Shown piece by piece: positions 11,001 to 21,251 of a DNA stretch of 64,000 nt. The position numbers were made by a program, and so were the translations under genes. Numbering within the stretch: the first letter of the stretch is position 1; the number at the start of each line of letters is the position of its first letter. The notes under the pieces are model-generated. The model was not told the origin of the DNA. It saw only the letters and a list, made by a program, of their open reading frames with translations, and did not search any database. Source of the DNA: Pomphorhynchus laevis (taxonomy: Eukaryota > Acanthocephala > Palaeacanthocephala > Echinorhynchida > Pomphorhynchidae); assembly GCA_012934845.2 (NCBI GenBank), contig WNNJ02002510.1, forward strand, positions 182,346-246,345, in the 5' to 3' direction.

Positions 11001-14000
11001 GTCTTTATATTTAGATGTGATATTCTTAAATTCTAACTTAATTTTTTCATTCAAACTATTGAAATTAAGTTTGCCTTTTCAATTTTCTGAACTTCTGAAT
11101 ATTCAAGATTTTAGGCAAAGTATTTATATCCGATATCGTAAAATTCTAAATTAAAACTATTTTAATTAAACTCTTACAATTAAATATTGAATTTTCAATA
11201 ACTGAAGTTCTTAACATTCAAGATATTGGAAAATATTTTTAGATGCGATATCGTGAATATTATGGATATTATTTTTCAAAATAAAAAAATAATTATTCAA
11301 TTTTAACCTGAAATATAATATTTTAGTTAATATTGTAGTTGAAATCGTACTTGCTCAATAAAGTGTCTTAAAGCAAGTTTAAGACACTTGTTTTTAAAGA
11401 TTTTATTATTTTTATTCTTTGCACGTTGTCATTTGTAACTTTTATCGAAAAGTTTCCAAATTAAAAAAATACTTTTTAAACACTAAAATATCGAATAGAC
11501 TATACGTTAAAATTTCAATGATTATTAATATTCGGGATATTATAATCCCGGGATAATTTTAATTCGCAAATATTTGTAGATACATTGCTATAATATTGAT
11601 AAATATTTGATTGGAAATGCGATACAAAGAAGTCTAAAAGATCATAATTTTTCGATCGGATTCCAGTCCACACCGCTAAATTTATTATTTAATTAATTAT
11701 TTTTATTATTTAATTATTGAGAAAGTAATCTTACTGTTTTTTTTTGTATTTTGATGTTGTTTGCCTTTTCTAATTTAAGGTAAAAAGTAAATTCTTTGAC
11801 AACGTTTTATAAATATACTATAAAAAGTACATTTTCTTTTAATTTTCGACAGAGTCGCGCTGTCATAATCAGGAAGAAATATGCAATCGCTAAAAAACTA
11901 GACATTTCGGCAAAAACAGTATTAAATATATTGAATAATATATTTAATATTATATATTATAATACATACAATAGTGATATATAATCTATAATATTAAATT
12001 ATAAATAAATATAAACAAACATATTTTAATAAAAAATTTATATGGTACAAATTTAAAAAATGCATTTGAAAAATTTATTTTCAGAGCACGATTTTCTGTT
12101 TCAGTTATCTGATGGTCGAGAGATCAAGCTTGGGACAGAGAGATTCGAAGCGGCCGAAGTGTTATTCCAACCTCGACTGAACGATGTAGAAAGCGTAGGA
12201 ATAGGTGAATTGCTTTACAAAACAATTCAAGATGCACCAATCGACATTCGACAGAAACTGATGCAGACAATTGTCCTTAGCGGAGGTACAACAATGCTAC
12301 CTGGCCTACCCACAAGACTAGAAAAAGAATTGAAACAATTGTTTGTTGAAAGAACCCTCAAAGGAGATATTCAAAGGTTATCGGTATGACTCACATATTT
12401 ACTATCAAAATGTTATTTTATTATTAATTTTTAAATATATTGATTTTAAATAATTGATTAAAAGTTATTCACCAAAATTACTTTATAATGACTTATCGTC
12501 TTACAACTTGTGCATAGATTTCATAAGATATTTTTTTATTTTTTATCACATTAACTCTTTTAGACTTTTATTCAAAGGTTAACTCAAAGGTTATTTATAG
12601 CATCAACAAAATCTATGCATTATACCAACTAATTATTTTAGAAGTGAAATTTTCTCGCTATAAAACACATTTAACAAACTAATATCGTAGCTCACATGTT
12701 TTGATATGAGTTATCAATTCCTACTATAGCATGAGTTATACTTAATCATAACTCATATTTTGTATAAAAAATGCGTATTCACAATTTAGAAATCCAAAAT
12801 TACATAAAAATCCGATATAATATTTTTTAAATATTATAAAATCCAATATGTAGTGCGTTTAAATGTACATTAAAACCCCTTTATGAAAAAATACTTAAAG
12901 TAATTAAAGCAACTTTCAGAAATATTGTTAGGTAATCAAAATTAATACTGGTATAAAACACTATTTCAGTATTAATTCAACGAAAGAATTTTTAGAACAG
13001 ACAAATTTAATACATTTTCAAAATATAAATACATACGATTTTAGTACGCTTTATACGAATCTAGATTTAGTAGATATTAAAGAAGCGTTAGTAAAATTAA
13101 TTAATCTTATTTTCAGAAAAAGATATACATATATATGTTATAATAACTATAACGCATATCTAACAAAAATTAAACCATCAAATAAATATAAATATATGGA
13201 TAAAATTGAATTAATAGAATCCTTAAATATTTTGATAAATCAAAATTATTTAAAAGTAGGGACATCTATATTTAGACAAGTAAAAGGTGTTCCAATGGGT
13301 GGTAATAGTAGCCCAATTATAGCTGACTTGTTTTTAAGCTTTATAGAATATGAATTTGTTCATAACTATGTAAAAACTAAATCTAAACAATATAAATATA
13401 TGAAATATATGTTTCGATACATATTCGAAAATATATATACATATATATGTTATAATAACTATAACGCATAACTAACAAAAATTAAACCATCAAGTAAATA
13501 TAAATATATGGATAAAATTGAATTAAAATGAGAATTCAACAAAAGAATTTTTAGAACACACAAAAGGAATAAATTTTCAAAATATAAATACATACGATTT
13601 TAGTACTCTTTATACAAATCTAGGTTTAGTAGATATTAAAGATGCATTAGAAAAATTAATTAATCTTATATTCGGAAAAAGATATACATATATATGTTAC
13701 AATAACTCTAACGCATATCTAACAAAAATTAAATCATCAAGTAAATATATGGATAAAATTGAATTATTAGAAGCCTTAAATATTTTGATAAATCAAAATT
13801 ATTTAAAAATATGGACAAATAAAAGGTGTTCCAATGGGAGGCAATAGAATATCAATTAAAGCTAACTTATTTTTTATCACTGTATATTTATAAATGTTTT
13901 AATTTAAATAATATCCACATCTATCATTTTTAAAAGCTACCACGGTAGCTGTATTTGTATACATCTTTAGTTTTGAGCTTTTTATTATAATAAGTATAAT

Positions 14001-14223
14001 GAATACATTTGTACTTTATATACATTTATTTAAGAAATTTCGAATTGGTATTGAAGATCCACCTGGAAGAAAGCACATGGTTTTTATTGGTGGTTCCATG
14101 CTTGCTAATGTTATGCGCAATCGCGGCAACGAATTTTGGGTTACAAAAGAAGACTACGAAGAGAATGGAATTAATTACTGCTGCAAGAAGTTATCGGAAC
14201 TATCCGGCAGTGATTGTATATAA
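8014..14223 (+). CDS. ACTR2: Actin-related protein 2 (Arp2/3 complex subunit), 7 exons, 400 aa
   Basis: Arp2 is the actin-like subunit that, with Arp3, forms the first two subunits of a branched daughter filament in the cytoplasm. Exons: 8014-8061, 8108-8224, 8279-8488, 10540-10749, 10793-10942, 12105-12383, 14035-14223; all introns are phase 0 with GT..AG ends. The 400 codons compare with about 394 in human. Recognisable blocks include VIVCDNGTG with FMKCGFAG (phosphate loop 1 across the exon 1/2 junction), [13 protein letters not shown] [52 protein letters not shown] and [25 protein letters not shown] and the Arp2-type [11 protein letters not shown] ending separate it from actin and Arp3. 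Every joint restores the family sequence, so the gene looks intact. Introns are 46, 54, 2051, 43, 1162 and 1651 nt. Confidence 0.96.
8489..10539 (+). other. Arp2 intron 3
   Basis: The intron begins GTACGTGAC and ends TTTGATTAG. It is AT-rich, with A/T-only runs at 8600-8780 and 10040-10170. The middle (about 9090-10030) is less AT-rich and has short open frames, but I recognise no protein or repeat family in it. Confidence 0.7.
10943..12104 (+). other. Arp2 intron 5
   Basis: The intron starts GTACGC and ends TTTCAG. A loosely repeated motif, TTCTGAAGTTCTTAA then AATTCAAGAT, recurs three times between 10960 and 11240 with spacing near 120 bp, suggesting a decayed tandem repeat. The rest is AT-rich and no coding sequence is recognised. 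Confidence 0.6.
12960..13880 (+). mobile_element. Penelope-like element RT relics in Arp2 intron 6
   Basis: Two successive decayed copies (about 12960-13525 and 13526-13880) encode pieces of a reverse transcriptase with [20 protein letters not shown] and [20 protein letters not shown]. This pattern is typical of Penelope-like retroelements, which join such an RT to a GIY-YIG nuclease. Related pieces occur on the minus strand at 31.8-32.7 kb, and a GIY-YIG relic lies at 25.4 kb. The copies sit in the sense orientation in the intron and are incomplete. The clade within Penelope-like elements is not determined. Confidence 0.7.
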
Positions 14224-14885
14224 TCTGAACTATTCAAAACATTTTTATACCTAACTACCATTTGAGAATGCTTCTCGTTAAAAATAATAATATTCGATTA
14301 GTTTATTTTGTGCACTTGCTATTAAGAATATATCGATTCAACCACTCATGATTTTAGCAGATTAATGTTTTGAACGTTTGAATGATATCGATGTTTCGAA
14401 TGCTTAAATGACCTCAACGTTTCGAATTCTTAAATAATTCCGATATTTCGAATGTTTTGCTTTACTCGAATACTTAAATAATATTAGATTCTTAGTTTGA
14501 ATGACATCGAAAAGACTTTGACAATATGGCAGATATTAAAGTTAAATTTATTCTTTAATCATTTGTTAAACAAAATCTTATTTTTAAATTTAATTAAAAA
14601 TTATTTTATATTATTTAATTTAATATATTTTATTTAATTTACAAGTTCATGAGTTTAAAAATTACGGTTTTAGATTTGCAGATAAGTTTTAGATTTCTAT
14701 TTAATCAATACTGATAAGGAATTTAAAAGACATCCCTGGAAAATAAGACAAAGGTGATATTTATTGGTATAACTGTTTTTCTATAATCAATGGATAATTA
14801 TCGAATTGCACAATTTAATAAAAATTTAATTCTGACGCTTTAATTTATATTTTAATTTAATAAAATTATTATCGTGTTAAAAACA
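14224..14885. other. Spacer downstream of Arp2 with imperfect 28-bp repeats
   Basis: Between about 14350 and 14510 the motif TTTCGAATGCTTAAATGA recurs about four times in diverged form with spacing close to 28 bases. The rest of the stretch is AT-rich without recognisable coding sequence. No convincing AATAAA signal lies directly after the Arp2 stop. Confidence 0.45.
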
Positions 14886-15480
14886 AAACCAATTATCTTC
14901 CGAATGAATTGAAGCAACCAAATAAGCAATTTTGTTTTCGATATCCGCAAAACGGTTATGGATACCATTAAATTTCCAGCTTGCTTTGTTGTTTAAAGAG
15001 TAATATCTAATTGGATTGACATCCAAGTTTTCTTCTATCAAGCGATGATCAAGTGTAAATTGTCCAAATCATTAGCCAACTCGTATTTGATGGTTTGGTG
15101 TATTCACCTACATGAAACGGCATTTATGCGCTGTGAATTTGTAGTTAGTTTCTGTGTCCATATACAGGGGCCAACTTTGGACAGCATCATACACTGATGA
15201 AATTACTGCTGCTATATACGACGGATTATTCTTGATACTTAGATCTACTTGATTCACAATTAACTTATGAAAGCTTATAGTTGCCACCCGAAACGGGAAG
15301 ACTGTGTGTTGTCATTGAAATAATAATGTTTGATTGGATTATTTGCTGCTAAAGCAGACACTCAAAATCGATCATTATTTTAGCATGAAGCCATAAAATT
15401 TGCTGAAATGTTTCACGATTGATCCATATCTCCAACTTTATTGTGTTTAATCGAATTTTATTAACAAAACGTTTCAAATA
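14886..15480 (-). pseudogene. Decayed coding-like stretch, not recognised
   Basis: On the minus strand, successive frames with ordinary amino-acid composition run through this region. From 15480 downward there is a block containing IRLNTIKLEIWINRETFQQI, then YYFNDNTQSSRFGW, then NPSYIAAVISSVYDAVQSWP with MDTETNYKFTAHKCRF, and last a block containing NPIRYYSLNNKASWKFNGIH and FADIENKIAYLVASIHSE. Stops and frame changes separate them, and no GT..AG pair joins them cleanly. It may be a dead gene or a dead transposon ORF. I do not recognise the family. Confidence 0.35.
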
Positions 15481-16064
15481 TTTAATATTTTTCGCTCAAT
15501 TTACATATGACATAAAAATACATATTCGTTATTCTGTAATTTAGACTTCATTTTTAAATGTAGCCAGATACATGGATAAATATACTAAGGTTATACCAAT
15601 ATCGAGCGAAGTGGTCTTAGTCTAAATGACCTTGTGAAATATTTGCATTTTCAATGTATACAATTTTGACTTTTTAATGTATAATATTTTGCAATATTAT
15701 ACATTTTAAATATTAGAATTTTCTTTTTCTTAAGCATTTATTTCGCTTCGTTACGACATCTGATTGTGGTCGTACCATTGTAGTGGCATTTCGCGAAGTT
15801 TATTGAGACATCATTTCATACTGTTGATGGGACGGTTTTGTTTTATGACTGACTTGTCACGAAGTCTATCATCAACACTCCTCCTTCCTCATCACGGACT
15901 TGGGACCGGTCGTGGCGGAGTTCCGACCGATTTATAAATATAAAAATGTATTACTAAAATTATAATTATAAGTATCAGGAATATAAGTGATCAATAACTG
16001 AATGGTTTTGATTAAAGCTTTTCTAAAGGCAAGTTAATTTATTGATTTTATCATATCTATTAAG

Positions 16065-18822
16065 ATGGAAAATGCTTCAAATGTAAATGACTGTCCTGCT
16101 TCATCGGAAAATGCGTACATTGAAAATCGCGCAACTGAGCTCCTAAAAGACCGATATCAATTGGGCGAAATAGTTGGAGCTGGATCCTTCGGAACTATAT
16201 TTAAAGCTGTTGATCGACAAACACAATCCATTGTTGCTTGCAAACGTTTTCGAATCCCTTTATCTGACACAGAGGTAATTTTAACTTATTGTTTTGCTAA
16301 AAAATATTTTTAACAGGCTTTCGATATATTTGTTGTTCTGTGAGTTTAAGATTTTATATTTTGATATAACACACATTAAATATTTATTAATACTGAAAAA
16401 TATTTTATATTGAATAATTTGAAGATTTTCGTAATTTAAAGAAATTCAGTATAAAGTTACTTTCGCTTCTATTCAGTAACTGAAGTCGAATGCATTTACA
16501 TACTAAAGTGTATGGTATAATCATTTGTTTATATGATATTTATTGTATATAAAAAGTCTATTTATATTTAAAAAACGTAAGCTTCGATAATTAAATTATT
16601 AATTTAGTTGATATTAATATTATTTAATGTTTAGCTAAGTTCGACGCTTTAAATTCTTTCGCGCTTATCTGAACATGATTTTACGTTTCTAAATGTGAAC
16701 CTATATTTCTTAATCTCTTTCTGAACTTGCTTTATTTGGATTCCATATTTTGCTTCTTTTAATTTTCGCGATTCGATATTTCTTAATATCTCTTAATCTC
16801 TTTCTGAACCTGCTTTATTTGGATTCCATATTTTGCTTATTTGATCTTTTAAATTTCGCGATTCAATTAATATTTTAGTCAGAATTATTTGCTCCGCTAT
16901 TATTTACTAGATTTTACAATGTAAGTTTAGATTTATAAAAATTTTATAAATGGGAAGCTATATACTATATAAATATAGTATATGTCATGCCTGTTGTAAA
17001 TGATAAATCTGATTGTGGCACGATATTCACCTCACATGTATTGTTCCTATTTATGATACAGCAGGACGCTACTAATCAGTCTTGATGGGTCTCATCAGCT
17101 GATTACTCAGACCTGCATTTCGCTTTTCGACCCTTATTATCTGCTTACTCCGTACACTGGTGCTGATCGGATTCGAAGTCAGGACATCTGTATCTCAAAT
17201 ACGGAGTAAGCATTTAATAAGGGTTGAAACGCGAAATGTAGGTATGGGTCAGCAGCTAATGAGACCCACCCAGACTGACTAGTAGCGTCCTGCTGTATCA
17301 AAAATAGGAACAATACCTGTGAGGATAATATCGTGCCACAATCAGAAGAATTTCAGCTCACAGATGCAATCAAGTTAGATATGATAAATGCCATGCCGGT
17401 TGTAATACTTCAAATGTAAATATACTATCAATATAGTATATTTTAATATTATATAGGGAAACATATACTGGAATCGCTGCTGTTGTTCGTAGTCGAAGAA
17501 CAGCGGTAAATATCTAATAAGACATTCCTCCTAAATGCCGTTTACCTCCATGCTAGCGTCCGACCTTCTTATCAACTTGTGATCATGAATGTTGTATAAT
17601 AACCGAAATAATCGAGTTGAAGCAAACAATAGGATATATATTTTTTTATTGCAAATTATTGATATTTTTATTTAATTGAATTAATTGTAAAATTAGTTAA
17701 ATAATTAACGGATCATTAATTTATATAATTTAATTATTTTACTAAATTTCATCTTAATTTAATTACACTTTGAGTCAAGAGAATATATCTGAATTAATGT
17801 ACGCTGCCCGTTTCCGATATGACGATACGACCAAGGACGTTTACATTTATTAAACAATTATTCTTATAATTTAGGATCGATTTTTTCATTCAAAAATATT
17901 GAAAAATTTTTAAATTCTTTTGTAAATTCGCTAAATTTTATAGGGCTTGCCACATAATGTAATAAGAGAAATTGGACTGCTGCGATATTTATCTAATCAA
18001 CGCGATAGCAACCGTTATCTCATAAAGCTTTTAGATGTATGTGTGGGCCAGTCGACCGCCACATATGACCAGGTGTATCTTGTTATTGATTACTATCCAA
18101 ATGACTTATTCAACTACATTCAGCGACAAAATCGAAATACGATGAAGAATCTTAAAATTGCGTTTAAAATAAGCAGGGCGCTAGAGTACTTGCACAGCAA
18201 GCGTATTGCACATCGGGATCTGAAGCCACAAAATATTTTGCTGGATTCTGAGGGTAGCCAGGTTAGACTCTGTGATTTTGGAATGTCGAGGATGGCATCT
18301 AGTTGTATTCCGTCGATAAGAGCTATTGTCACATTGGCGTACAGAGCACCTGAAGTCATTCTCAGCAATACAGAGTCATCGTTGCCAATAGTATTCGTTG
18401 ATGAATTGAAGATTGACTGCTGGAGCTTGGGCGTTATTTTGTACGAGCTGTTTACGAAAAAGGCATTGTTCACTTCGACTGTACATGATGATTGCAACTT
18501 TGGCGAGGCAATATATCGTTGTAACGACGAAAGAACCGACGTGGAACACCTATTTCAAATACTCATGGTGATAGGCGGAATGCCATCAAAACGAGACTGG
18601 CCAAGTTACTCATTTGTTGAGTACGATTTTGTCAAGACAAAATTCGACAAGTACAGAGAATCTGACGATAAGTTGTTAACATGGAACGATAAGAAAAAGT
18701 GGCTGCCTATTTCTAAATTGAGCGAATTGTTTGAAAATGCTTTAAAATTTGATCCAATAATCAGATGGTCAGCAAGTAAAATCTCAAAATTAATCAAAGC
18801 TTGCGGATCAAATAGAACCTAA
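16065..18822 (+). CDS. CDK4/6-like cyclin-dependent kinase, 2 exons, 362 aa
   Basis: This is predicted to be a D-type-cyclin-dependent Ser/Thr kinase acting at G1. Exons are 16065-16274 and 17944-18822, with a phase-0 intron of 1669 nt. Motifs: glycine loop GAGSFG (38-43), lysine in VACKRF (K60), cyclin-binding helix GLPHNVIRE (71-79, PSTAIRE position), IAHRDLKPQN (D162), LCDFGMSR (D181), VTLAYRAPEVIL with activation-loop Thr200, DCWSLG, and GGMPSKRDWPSY, which matches the GLP..DWP segment of CDK4/6. The LPxxxIRE helix and the LLDVC block favour CDK4/6 over CDK1/2. It is longer than CDK4 (303) and CDK6 (326) because of a 30-residue N-terminal extension and inserts after the activation loop. 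Trp in VTLWYRAPE is replaced by Ala. Neighbours give no functional hint. Confidence 0.9.
16275..17943 (+). other. Kinase intron 1
   Basis: The intron starts GTAATTTTAAC and ends ATTTTATAG, joining residues E70 and G71. Besides the foldback element it contains a duplicated segment, CTTTCTGAACYTGCTTTATT (16721-16740 and 16799-16818), in a roughly 78-base direct repeat. The remainder is AT-rich, with no coding sequence seen. Confidence 0.75.
17010..17344. mobile_element. Foldback (MITE-like) element F1a in the kinase intron
   Basis: Two inverted arms of about 85-90 bp (17010-17095 and 17255-17344) read TGATTGTGGCACGATATT inward on both strands and extend through GATACAGCAGGACGCTACTA. A central spacer of about 160 bp separates them. 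Outside lie imperfect direct repeats CATGCCTGTTGTAA (16986-16999) and CATGCCGGTTGTAA (17392-17405). No ORF is present. The inner arm resembles the 22-23 kb foldback copies, and an end fragment recurs at 19796-19862. Confidence 0.85.
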
Positions 18823-18826
18823 ACCT

Positions 18827-18832
18827 AATAAA
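18827..18832 (+). terminator. Likely polyadenylation signal of the kinase gene
   Basis: AATAAA begins five bases after the end of the TAA stop codon. This implies a very short 3' UTR of roughly 25-40 nt. The hexamer is exact, but AT-rich DNA makes chance occurrence fairly likely. Confidence 0.5.
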
Positions 18833-19027
18833 CACACAACCCAAATTACAATTTTTATTTGAAATCTTGAAATCAATTAAAATTACTTTGGTTATGTATA
18901 TAAATGTAACAAGTGAATGTATGTTTCAAATTTTGATCTGTTGTTTATAGAAATATGTGAAATTTCCATTTGCATTGATTTCAATACCAGTAATTATTCG
19001 ATAAGAATGCTTAAATTTTAAAAAACA

Positions 19028-19085
19028 AATTGCAGTTCCTCCTGATGACCTCTAATCCTTATTATGAAACATTGTCTATTATTTA
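19028..19085 (+). repeat. Dispersed repeat F2, copy 2 (fragment)
   Basis: The fragment starts at CAGTTCCTCCTGATGACCTC and continues through TAATCCTTATTATGA. It matches the second half of the 6838-6965 copy and the 19640-19750 copy. No coding potential is seen. Confidence 0.6.
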
Positions 19086-19639
19086 TTAGTCAATTCATAA
19101 AACTCGTTTTTATTTTAAATTTCAATTTTAAATTTAAACTTGATATATAAATTGTATAAAATGTTATATAATTATTTATTATTAAGTATTTATCTTTAAT
19201 TTTAATTCCTATATTATAAAATATGTAGACTTCGTTAGCTGATATAATCATTTGATCGGGATAATGACCAAAACTAGTCACATTGAGGAATCGAATATAC
19301 TCCGCATTAACTGCTTGAGGATTTGAAGAGGCTAAACAGTGTGATACTATTTTATTCTACTTTCTGCAAATTGGCGACATTCAATCTTCGCGTTTAGTGC
19401 TACTTATCGCTTTCGAGTACTTGCTGATAAATAACATTATCGGAAAGAATACCCATCATAATTCAATTCCTATTGCGTCATTACAGACGTAACTACATAA
19501 AATTATTTCTAAATATAAAGAATAAATTTAAACAATTAAGTGAAACAAATTATGGATGGATAATAAATAATATACTTTGTATTACAATTAAGATACACTA
19601 GATAATCAAATGTCATCAAAGGAAATACGTCATTAGCAT

Positions 19640-19750
19640 ATATTTGGTACCGATGCTTTGTTGGGTCGAGGAATAGAGACCGAAACCTGATAACAAAGCA
19701 GGTCTTTATGATGACTTTTAATCTTTATTATGATAATTGTCTGTTATTTA
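19640..19750 (+). repeat. Dispersed repeat F2, copy 3
   Basis: The sequence GTTGGGTCGAGGAATAGAGA followed by CCGAAACCTGATAACAAAGC and AGGTCTTTATGATGACTTTT matches copies at 6838 and 19028. ACCTG and CAGGT in the middle are complementary and could form a 5-bp stem directly after the GAAA. It is followed closely by a foldback-element end at 19796. Confidence 0.6.
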
Positions 19751-19795
19751 TTATACAAATTGTGTAAAAAAGTTTGAGAAATAATTAATATACAA

Positions 19796-19862
19796 TAAAT
19801 ACCTGTGAGGATAATATCGTGCCACAATCGGAAAAATTTCAGCTCACAGATGCAATCAAATA
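19796..19862 (+). repeat. End fragment of a foldback element related to F1a
   Basis: The sequence CCTGTGAGGATAATATCGTG followed by CCACAATCGG and TTTCAGCTCACAGATGCAAT is nearly identical to the right end of the kinase-intron element (17325-17372). Only one arm is present here, so the copy cannot fold on itself. Confidence 0.75.
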
Positions 19863-19992
19863 CAGAAAAAAATACAATAAATAACATACAACTAATTACT
19901 TGAGAAGTTTAGTTTAAGCATTCTTGATAACTAACTACTTACAATCAAAAAAGGAAAGAGTATTGCAACAAGCTTATATCTGATAACTACAA

Positions 19993-20142
19993 TTAAATAA
20001 GCAATCGTCTGCGAACGCGATATCGAGCAGAATGGTTCATGGGAAGCCATCCAATCATAACCTCTGTTGCACCTGCAATTGGCATGCCGTGGTGTGCAAA
20101 GGGTGCATATGTGTTAAGGCTAGCAGAAAATTCGTCAGCTGC
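19993..20142 (-). other. Short unassigned open frame, possible exon
   Basis: On the minus strand a 50-codon frame with balanced composition reads DEFSASLNTYAPFAHHGMPI, continues with AGATEVMIGWLPMNHSARYR and ends RRRLLI then TAA. It is less AT-rich than its surroundings. A candidate splice acceptor, ATCGGCAG, lies at its start. I do not recognise the protein and find no partner exon; it could be an element remnant. Confidence 0.25.
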
Positions 20143-20867
20143 CGATCAGTTGGATAATATAAAAAATTTTAAAACAAATTTGACTAATAAAACTACTTCT
20201 TGCTGTTAACACATTTCGTTCGTTTCAAATAGAAATATTATTTTAAAATAATGACTTTAACATTTAAAGTCTTTTACACATTTTAAGCTGATGATGAATA
20301 ATCGAAATTATAATTTTTAATTTATCGTTGATTGTTCATATTTTAATAAACAATCATAAAAAATAATGAATATAATGAAACATATAAAATATAACATTAT
20401 ATATAACATTAAAATATAACATATTTAAATGAATATAGATATGCATATGGAATGTAAAATGGCATTGGCAATTCATATCAGTTAACTGAGTTTACGTATT
20501 TTGGACTATAAATTTTAAAATGTTAACATCTTTTAATAAAATATTAATAAAAAATATAATTAATATATGATATAATATTATGTGGTAGATATTCGCAAAA
20601 TTGCTACTAGATATAACTAATAGCAAATGATACTTTGGCAAATATTGGAAAACTGGTGCAAGATAAATATCTAGAGTTTAACTATAAAGACATTCGTAAA
20701 AATTTCAAAAAACTCAAACATATTCTGAAGATATAATAAATTCAATGCTCAGGTATCATGGATTTGCATTCCTGAGTACCTGAGAATCTACCAGATGACT
20801 CATCACTCATGCATTTGAAAAAACTATAATTTGTAGTTCGGTATTTTCATTCGGTACTACCATTTTT

Positions 20868-20935
20868 GTTTGTTGTGGTCATGTAAGCGTGCGCTGGCAC
20901 GCATTTGCCACGTTAAAATAAATCTTTTTTTTATT
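20868..20935 (+). mobile_element. LINE family B, 3' end only
   Basis: Only the final about 65 bases are present: GTCATGTAAGCGTGCGCTGG, CACGCATTTGCCACG, then TTAAAATAAATC and a T run. The same ending closes the longer family B copies at 25.4, 30.96 and 47.8 kb. This is extreme 5' truncation, normal for target-primed reverse transcription. Confidence 0.75.
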
Positions 20936-20963
20936 ATTCCGTGAGTTAAAAATTAGAGTTTAC

Positions 20964-21107
20964 ATACCACCTTCACGTCTGGATTAAAGTATTCATCCCC
21001 GAATTGTATAGGTTTATAAATATAAACCTATACAATTGCATACCAATTGCATACCACCTTTACGTCTGGATTAAAGTATTCATCCCAGAATTGTATAGGT
21101 TTATATC
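20964..21107. repeat. Tandem duplication of about 56 bp, 88 bp apart
   Basis: CATACCACCTTCACGTCTGG with the following ATTAAAGTATTCATCCC and ATTGTATAGGTTTATA occurs at 20964-21019 and again at 21052-21107 with two substitutions. Between them lies a short palindrome, TATAGGTTTATAAATATAAA then CCTATA. No coding role is apparent. Confidence 0.8.
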
Positions 21108-21213
21108 ATATTTATTTTTAATATAAAAATGTTGGATTTATACAGAATAGTCAATATAACCTTTAACATACCAATTTTGCATTCGTTTTGGTTTCTCCTT
21201 TAAGAACAATAAC

Positions 21214-21219
21214 TTTATT
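21214..21219 (-). terminator. Likely polyadenylation signal of HCCS
   Basis: AATAAA on the minus strand lies 32 bases downstream of the HCCS stop codon. An exact hexamer at this spacing is plausible as the functional signal. Confidence 0.5.
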
Positions 21220-21251
21220 TTTAAAATAGAATAACGCCCTTGGTAACGATT

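Larger units (their letters stand above)
18833..21213. other. Convergent intergenic region between kinase and HCCS genes
   Basis: The two flanking genes converge here. Apart from the repeats and the short unassigned frame listed separately, the DNA is AT-rich and I see no gene in it. Confidence 0.6.

Noticed and set aside
18120-18497. 125-codon minus-strand frame across the kinase exon
   Set aside because: It is antisense to a well-supported kinase exon and has no recognisable motifs.
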